Assembly (NCBI GenBank): GCA_015232795.1
Contig: JADFYX010000016.1
Span: forward strand, 1-19,876
Length of the DNA: 19,876 bases
Reading direction: 5' to 3'
From: Magnetococcales bacterium
GTDB lineage: Bacteria; Pseudomonadota; Magnetococcia; Magnetococcales; JADFYX01
The first letter of the stretch is position 1. Every line of letters starts with the position of its first letter. Made by a program: the position numbers and the translations under genes. Shown one piece after another: positions 14,700-19,876 of this stretch. The notes below the pieces were generated by a model. The model ran no database searches. It was not told where the DNA came from and worked only from the letters and a program-made list of their open reading frames with translations.

Positions 14700-16524
14700 T
14701 ACTACCCACACCTCCATTTTGCCGTGAGAAATAATAATCTATCAACTCTTTAGCAATAGGTGCTGCTGCCGAACTTCCATGTCCACCATGCTCTATAACG
14801 ATGGAGATTGCCAATTTTGGTACACTATTTGGATCTGCTGGTGCATAACTCACATAGAGGGCGTGATCTTTATAGCGATCATTGTCCGATTTGATAATTT
14901 CCCCAGAATCTTCACGTTTATGACGCACCACCTGGGAGGTTCCGGTTTTACCCGCAGCCTTTACACTCTCAGGCTGGTAGCGTTTAGCGGTACCAGCATA
15001 ACCGTGCACCACCTCCCGCAAACCCTTTTTTAATAGTGCCATCTGCGAGCTGTTAATACGGCCCCACTGTAGCACCTCTGGCAACTCATCTGCACCGAGA
15101 TTTACTAAAGAGGGGCGGTAAACGGTTCCGCCATTGGCAATTGCTGCAATCATATTTGCCAACTGCAATGGAGTGGTCAACAGATAACCCTGACCAATAG
15201 CGGTAATTAAGGTCTCACCCGGATACCAGACCAACCCCTGCATTGCTCTCTTCCAAGAACGAGATGGAACCAAACCCGCTTTTTCACCATTTAAGCCGAT
15301 TTTGGTTGTATCACCCAAACCCAGTCGCCGAGCCTGCCTCTCAATGGCATCAATACCCACCTTCTCTGCCAATTTATAAAAGAAGACATCGCAAGATTGG
15401 GCCAGAGCCTGAACCAAACCCACTTGACCATGACCTTTGCGCTTCCAGCAATAAAATTTATGCTTCTCACGAACAATATGACCAGGGCAATAATAACGCT
15501 CCTTAGCATCTAGTTTTCCCTCGGACATTGCAGCAAGAGCCACAACAATTTTAAAGGTAGAGCCAGGGGGATATTGGCCCTGAATAGCCTTATTACCTAA
15601 TGGGCGATCTGGATCATTAATAATTTGATTCCACTCTTTGGAGGAAAAACCCCTGATAAATTTATTAGGATCATAAGAGGGCTGGGATGCCATGACCAAA
15701 ACCTGACCGTTATTAGGATCTATCACCACAACCGATCCCACTTTTCCTGCCAACGCTTTTTCTGCAACCTGCTGTAGACCCAAATCAATTGTTAATTTAA
15801 GATCTTCTCCCGAACGTGGCGGGGTCTTACGCAGTTGGCGGATCTGTCTGCCAGTTGCGTTAACCTCCATCTCTCGCACCCCTTCTCGGCCTCTGAGCTG
15901 CACCTCAAACTGTCTCTCCATACCGCTTTTGCCAACAAAATCTCCAGAGCGATAGTGGATGGCAGGAAAACGTCGTTCATCACGATCATTGACCTCACCG
16001 ATATAGCCTAAAAGATGGGCCGCTGAGACTCCTTGTGGATAATCTCTTACAGCTTGTACCTGGATGGTAACACCAGGAAAGGTGTGAATCCGCGTTTCAA
16101 TCCTGCTCACCTCCTGCCATGTTAGGTGGGATTTTATCTGCAACGGCAAAAAAGAGCGTTGTCTTTGCACCCGGTTATATATGGAGTCAACCTGTTTTTG
16201 TGATAGCTTTAATATTGGCTGTAGACGGTCAAGGAGATCGGAAAAATTACCTGTTAATTCAGGGATAACCGCAAGACGAAAATCTGGTCGATTGTCTACC
16301 ATTATCTGGCCATTTCTATCCAATATCCGCCCCCGTGATGCGGATATTGGTTGTAGGGATATCCTATTGTCCTCAGCCAGATTCCGATATTCACCACCTT
16401 TCATCACCTGAAGATAAAAGAGCCGTCCACCCAATATTGAAAAAGCACCAAACAGTCCCCCGCCAACTATCCACAAACGCCGTCGGGCATCTACTTGGAA
16501 CTTGGCATGTACATCATCCAGCAT
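14686..16524 (-). CDS. mrdA: Penicillin-binding protein 2, elongasome transpeptidase
   Basis: This class B PBP cross-links peptidoglycan during lateral wall growth and activates RodA. The 612-residue protein has an N-terminal membrane anchor (about 17-40), a dimerisation/pedestal domain with SRGRILDRNG, and a transpeptidase domain. The catalytic triad motifs are STFK (S322 nucleophile, K325), SCD (377-379) and KTGT (526-529). C346, C359, H365 and C378 have spacings close to those of the zinc site described in E. coli PBP2 (there with two aspartates), so a zinc-binding site is likely. Its ATG directly follows the mreD stop (TAAATG), with GGAG inside mreD, so the genes are translationally coupled. 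It is a beta-lactam target (mecillinam in E. coli). Confidence 0.95.
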   Translation of the reverse strand: MLDDVHAKFQVDARRRLWIVGGGLFGAFSILGGRLFYLQVMKGGEYRNLAEDNRISLQPISASRGRILDRNGQIMVDNRPDFRLAVIPELTGNFSDLLDRLQPILKLSQKQVDSIYNRVQRQRSFLPLQIKSHLTWQEVSRIETRIHTFPGVTIQVQAVRDYPQGVSAAHLLGYIGEVNDRDERRFPAIHYRSGDFVGKSGMERQFEVQLRGREGVREMEVNATGRQIRQLRKTPPRSGEDLKLTIDLGLQQVAEKALAGKVGSVVVIDPNNGQVLVMASQPSYDPNKFIRGFSSKEWNQIINDPDRPLGNKAIQGQYPPGSTFKIVVALAAMSEGKLDAKERYYCPGHIVREKHKFYCWKRKGHGQVGLVQALAQSCDVFFYKLAEKVGIDAIERQARRLGLGDTTKIGLNGEKAGLVPSRSWKRAMQGLVWYPGETLITAIGQGYLLTTPLQLANMIAAIANGGTVYRPSLVNLGADELPEVLQWGRINSSQMALLKKGLREVVHGYAGTAKRYQPESVKAAGKTGTSQVVRHKREDSGEIIKSDNDRYKDHALYVSYAPADPNSVPKLAISIVIEHGGHGSSAAAPIAKELIDYYFSRQNGGVGSNDNI

Positions 16525-17019
16525 TTAATCATACTCCAACCATGATTTTTGAATATGTATCAGTATGGCAACCACCATCGGCATTAGCAACATTGTAGCT
16601 ATGGGACGACCATAAAAGATGGGAAGATAAAACTCATTACCGCGCAAAATTGAGAATAGTAACAGTTGAATGAGTAGATCTAAAATAACCAGAAGCAGCA
16701 TAACAGGCAACAGATGCATAAATTCTGCGGCCTTTAGGCGGATATTAAAATGGCCCACCACGATAACCATTACCACCTTGGAAAACGCATTTAATCCCAG
16801 TGGGGTGCCAGAGGTTATATCCAATAGAAGTCCAACCCCAAAGGCCAAAACCGGGCCGCAGAGATCAGAGCGGTATAACCGCCAGTAGAAGAGACATATA
16901 AGGACTAAATCCGGGCGAAAAACCGACCAAGAAGCAAAGGGTAGTGCTATCTCTTGCAAAACTAGGGCAACCCATACTGTAAGAAGTGGTACCCAAGGAA
17001 CTAAAAGGTATGATATCAA
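16525..17019 (-). CDS. mreD: Rod-shape determining membrane protein MreD
   Basis: The 164-residue integral membrane protein has about five helices and the family pattern FRPDLVLICLFYWRLYRSD near the middle of its first half, followed by GLLLDITSGTPLGLNAF. MreD works with MreC to link the MreB filament to the wall synthases in the inner membrane; its molecular role is not settled. The start is TTG at 17019, overlapping the mreC stop as TTGA, an arrangement of tight coupling. There is no ATG that keeps the first helix. Confidence 0.92.
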   Translation of the reverse strand: MISYLLVPWVPLLTVWVALVLQEIALPFASWSVFRPDLVLICLFYWRLYRSDLCGPVLAFGVGLLLDITSGTPLGLNAFSKVVMVIVVGHFNIRLKAAEFMHLLPVMLLLVILDLLIQLLLFSILRGNEFYLPIFYGRPIATMLLMPMVVAILIHIQKSWLEYD

Positions 17020-17900
17020 GGTTCTTCTGCCGTACTATAATCCCACTCAATTGCCTCAATATCATTTTCTCTTGATGGAACCATCAGTATAGCCACATCT
17101 TCAACATGGTCAAAATCTACCACCGGCATTACTGTTAACTGCCTAAAAAGACCGTTGCCACCAGTAGATAATTTTTCCACACGGCCCACCACCAATCCTT
17201 TGGGGAAACCCTCTCCAGTACCAGAGGTGACAATGAGATCATCAACCTTAATCTCGGCCTCTTTGGAGATAAATTCCAAATGCAACTTACGACCATTAAA
17301 TCCGGTGGCAAGCCCCCTATCTCTTGTTCTCTGTACTAAAACTGGAACCCTTGAGTTAAGATCCAACAAAGTAAGAACTAGAGAGGTGTGGGAACCAACC
17401 CGTACTACTCGCCCAAGCAGCCCTTCGGGTACTATGACTATGGCATTGGGGAAAACCCCTTCAGCCTTACCGACATTTATCAACAGAGAGCGGGCAAATA
17501 CCGACGAACTATCCCCTATAACTCTGGCAGATATCCGTTGAAAATCTGGTCGGTAGGGAATATTTAGCAGCTTCATTAGACGAGCATTTTCCTGCTTAAG
17601 CTCCTCAAGTTGGCTTCCTAAATGGCGCAGATGTCTTAACTCAGCCTTCATATGCTGATTATCATAGTCTAACTGTTTTAGTTCAGAAATACGGGTCTGA
17701 ACATGGCGATAGGCAACTAATGGGGAGAGAACCACCTTTTGCAGGGGACCAACTATATCCAGCATGCGGTCACTGATCAATTTATGCTGACCAGGTTCAT
17801 AAAAACGCAGAGAAAGCAACAAAACTAGCGCAACAGTCAACATCAAGACTGCCACCATGCTATTTCGATACTGTTTGAGAAGGGCGAGAAGCTCTAACAT
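17016..17900 (-). CDS. mreC: Rod-shape determining protein MreC
   Basis: MreC is a single-pass periplasmic scaffold that activates PBP2-RodA. The 294-residue protein has a short cytoplasmic start, a membrane helix (about 14-31), a coiled coil with leucine spacing (about 66-112, including LEELKQENARLMKLL), and then the MreC beta domain, opening with ISARVIGDSSSVFARSLLI and containing VTSGTGEGFPKGL. The ATG at 17900 has CAGGA upstream. It follows mreB by 53 bases and shares its last bases with mreD. Its C-terminal tail beyond the beta domain is short and acidic (EEP). Confidence 0.95.
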   Translation of the reverse strand: MLELLALLKQYRNSMVAVLMLTVALVLLLSLRFYEPGQHKLISDRMLDIVGPLQKVVLSPLVAYRHVQTRISELKQLDYDNQHMKAELRHLRHLGSQLEELKQENARLMKLLNIPYRPDFQRISARVIGDSSSVFARSLLINVGKAEGVFPNAIVIVPEGLLGRVVRVGSHTSLVLTLLDLNSRVPVLVQRTRDRGLATGFNGRKLHLEFISKEAEIKVDDLIVTSGTGEGFPKGLVVGRVEKLSTGGNGLFRQLTVMPVVDFDHVEDVAILMVPSRENDIEAIEWDYSTAEEP

Positions 17901-17953
17901 AATCCTGGAACTTCATCTCTAAAGTAGAAGAATCAAGGTATCTTTATAAAAAG

Positions 17954-18997
17954 CTACTGATCCATTAAAATATCTGACATGGTGTCCAACTCTTCCAAAG
18001 CACGACCAGATCCCATAACAACACAGGAAAGCGGATCTTCAGCTATAATCACAGGCAAGCCAGTCTCTTCGGCAAGAAGCTGATCAAAACCTCGTAACAA
18101 CGCTCCACCACCAGTAAGCACAATGCCACGATCAACAATATCAGCAGCCAACTCAGGTGGAGTACGTTCCAGCGTGACCCTTACACCTTCGATAATAGCA
18201 TTTATGGGTTCACTCATCGCCTCTAAAATTTCCGGGTCTGATATAATTTGATGTTTTGGTACGCCATTAATTAAATCCCGGCCCTTTACCTCAACTTCCA
18301 ATCTTTCTGTTAAAGGATAAGCAGAACCTACCTGAATTTTAATATTTTCTGCTGTTCCCTCACCGATTAAAAGAGAATATTTACGGCGGACGTGGGCGAT
18401 AATCGCCTCATCCATCTTGTCGCCACCAACACGAATAGAGCGAGAAGCAACGATGCCGGCAAGAGAGATGATAGCTACCTCTGTTGTGCCACCACCAATA
18501 TCAATCACCATGGAACCACTAGCTTCCGTCACAGGCATTCCTGCACCAATTGCCGCTGCCATAGGTTCCTCAATCAAAAAAACCTCTCTGGCTCCGGCTC
18601 CTTCGGCAGCGTCACGAATTGCCCTTCGTTCAACAGGTGTTGCCCCAAATGGAACACAAACAATTATCCTTGGGGAATAAAACAGTTTGCGTTTGTGGAC
18701 TTTACGAATAAAATGGCCCAACATAGCCTCGGTGACAGTAAAGTCTGCAATAACACCATCTCGCAATGGTCTGGTAGCAACAATATTACCAGGAGTACGG
18801 CCTAACATCCGTTTTGCTTCGTTGCCGACTGATAGCACTCTACGACCTCCACGGGGGCTTTCATGGATAGCCACTACGGAAGGTTCCGATAGCACAACAC
18901 CGCTGCCACGCACATAAACCAAGGTGTTTGCTGTACCAAGATCAATGGCCATATCAGTGGAGAACAGGCCTTTTATTTTATTGAAAATTTTGAGCAT
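17954..18997 (-). CDS. mreB: Rod-shape determining actin homologue MreB
   Basis: MreB is the bacterial actin that polymerises with ATP under the inner membrane and positions the wall-elongation complex. The 347-residue length is standard. The ATP-binding phosphate loops are MAIDLGTANTLVY (from residue 16) and IDIGGGTTEVAI (from residue 165); VPFGATPVERRAI (115-127) and the adenosine motif VLTGGGALLRG near 293-303 complete the fold. The short N-terminal stretch MLKIFNKIKGLF is amphipathic and fits membrane binding. It is the first gene of the eight-gene operon; the ATG at 18997 has only a modest ribosome site (AAGGGTG). The promoter should lie in the 139 bases shared with glnD. Confidence 0.97.
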   Translation of the reverse strand: MLKIFNKIKGLFSTDMAIDLGTANTLVYVRGSGVVLSEPSVVAIHESPRGGRRVLSVGNEAKRMLGRTPGNIVATRPLRDGVIADFTVTEAMLGHFIRKVHKRKLFYSPRIIVCVPFGATPVERRAIRDAAEGAGAREVFLIEEPMAAAIGAGMPVTEASGSMVIDIGGGTTEVAIISLAGIVASRSIRVGGDKMDEAIIAHVRRKYSLLIGEGTAENIKIQVGSAYPLTERLEVEVKGRDLINGVPKHQIISDPEILEAMSEPINAIIEGVRVTLERTPPELAADIVDRGIVLTGGGALLRGFDQLLAEETGLPVIIAEDPLSCVVMGSGRALEELDTMSDILMDQ

Positions 18998-19136
18998 TTG
19001 CTAGCCACACCCTTAGTTATTACAAAAATTTCCCTGTTAGTCATAAAGATAAAACATCGAAATAATCTTAATAAAAAACTAACATGACAGAGTAACATAT
19101 AGCTGGTTACACCTTCAAGCTTAGGATCGCAACCTT
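18998..19136. promoter_or_regulatory. Divergent promoter region between mreB and glnD
   Basis: Both genes are read outward from these 139 AT-rich bases, so promoters for the cell-shape operon and for glnD should be here. I could not choose a clear -35/-10 pair for either side. A GTTAGT and an ACTAAC flank a central AT-rich part (about 19037-19084), a weak inverted repeat. Confidence 0.4.
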
Positions 19137-19876
19137 GTGAATAATAGCACCCAAACAATCTTACCAAAGACAGACAACTCAAACTCATTCCAGGTTCAAG
19201 ACCTCTTTGATGCCATAGGCTTGGACAGACACCTGGAACAAATCACTAAAAAGTCCGATAATCAACAAATTGATCTGGTCCAACGGCAACAACTCATTGC
19301 CCTCTTCCGCTTAGCCCTTGGCACAGGTCAAAAAAGATTGCAACGTCGCCATTTAACCAGGGCTTCCGGCCAGTACATTGTCGAAGGTCGGGCCAAACTG
19401 GTTGATGCTATTTTACAGCGAATATTCAACCTTTTACATAGCAATCCCATTAAACAACCATTTTCACTGATAGCTACTGGTGGTTATGGTCGTGGAGAGC
19501 TGGCACCTTTTTCCGATATTGATCTGCTTTTTCTCATATCCGACGAGATGTCCGAAGATCAAGAAGCAAGTGTTGAGAGAATGCTCTACTGCCTCTGGGA
19601 TCTTGGCTTAGATATCGGTCACGCAGTAAGAACCATTGATGATTGTGTGCAACAGGCACGCCAAGATTTAGAAATTCGTACATCAATGTTGGAATCAAGA
19701 TTTTTAGCAGGAGATCAGGAAATCTTCAATACCTACAAAAAAACATTGTTTAACAAAGTATTAGATAAAAATCCTGAAGGTTTTTTACGGGCTAAAATTC
19801 TAGAACAGAGTAAACGCCACGAAAAATTTGGCAACACCCATTTTTATCTAGAGCCAAATATTAAAGAGAACCCAGG
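19137..19876 (+). CDS. glnD: Bifunctional PII uridylyltransferase/uridylyl-removing enzyme GlnD, N-terminal part
   Basis: Translation of the plus strand from GTG at 19137 gives about 246 residues with no stop before the window edge. GGYGRGELAPFSDIDLLFL (residues 115-133) is the nucleotidyltransferase signature of GlnD, with the metal-binding aspartates D127 and D129. SMLESRFLAGDQ and HFYLEPNIKENP further on are also typical of GlnD. The enzyme senses glutamine and adds or removes UMP on PII proteins, setting nitrogen metabolism. The start is inferred: a stop lies at 19122-19124, GTG is the only early start codon, and AGGA is ten bases upstream. The HD domain and the ACT domains lie beyond the window. 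Confidence 0.92.
   Translation, partial: MNNSTQTILPKTDNSNSFQVQDLFDAIGLDRHLEQITKKSDNQQIDLVQRQQLIALFRLALGTGQKRLQRRHLTRASGQYIVEGRAKLVDAILQRIFNLLHSNPIKQPFSLIATGGYGRGELAPFSDIDLLFLISDEMSEDQEASVERMLYCLWDLGLDIGHAVRTIDDCVQQARQDLEIRTSMLESRFLAGDQEIFNTYKKTLFNKVLDKNPEGFLRAKILEQSKRHEKFGNTHFYLEPNIKENP

Overview
The window looks like chromosomal DNA from a Gram-negative proteobacterium. LpxD (lipid A), a Fur with E. coli-like zinc cysteines, GlnD and a complete rod-shape cluster (MreB, MreC, MreD, PBP2, RodA) support this. TTG and GTG starts are common. Genus and class cannot be fixed from the sequence. No tRNA, rRNA, CRISPR array or intact insertion sequence was seen.

Left part (1-4165) is AT-rich, accessory in character and loosely packed. 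It holds a Phd/YefM antitoxin with a following toxin gene that runs off the left edge, a two-gene holin-like cassette, a PilZ protein, an exported alpha/beta hydrolase and a Fur-family regulator. A 19-base motif (CAACTGCCGAATCTAGGTT) occurs four times: inside the toxin frame, just after the hydrolase stop, and twice as the arms of a 62-base palindrome in front of fur. A separate 46-base perfect tandem duplication carries a TATAAT box in front of the kinase gene.

Middle part (4166-10778) is a signalling pair. An 1881-residue hybrid histidine kinase has two duplicated periplasmic sensor domains, a further membrane block, PAS-GAF-PAS-PAS, HisKA-HATPase, two receivers and an HPt domain. After 46 bases comes a receiver-GGDEF diguanylate cyclase. 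The likely flow is signal, phosphorelay, c-di-GMP; the PilZ protein at 1224-2084 is a possible reader of that messenger.

Right part (10786-18997) is a tightly packed eight-gene minus-strand operon, read right to left: mreB, mreC, mreD, mrdA, rodA, lpxD, an arsenite methyltransferase-like gene (arsM) and a TIGR04282/DUF2064 glycosyltransferase. Stops and starts overlap or abut at most junctions. The first five genes make the elongasome, lpxD serves lipid A synthesis, and the last two resemble part of an arsenosugar pathway. Diverging from mreB is glnD, cut by the right edge.

The items most worth following up are the dispersed motif family (reading frame kept open in a toxin gene; a long hairpin forming the fur leader), a compact promoter-plus-Shine-Dalgarno module shared by the holin cassette and the kinase, and the arsenic-type genes attached to the cell-shape operon.
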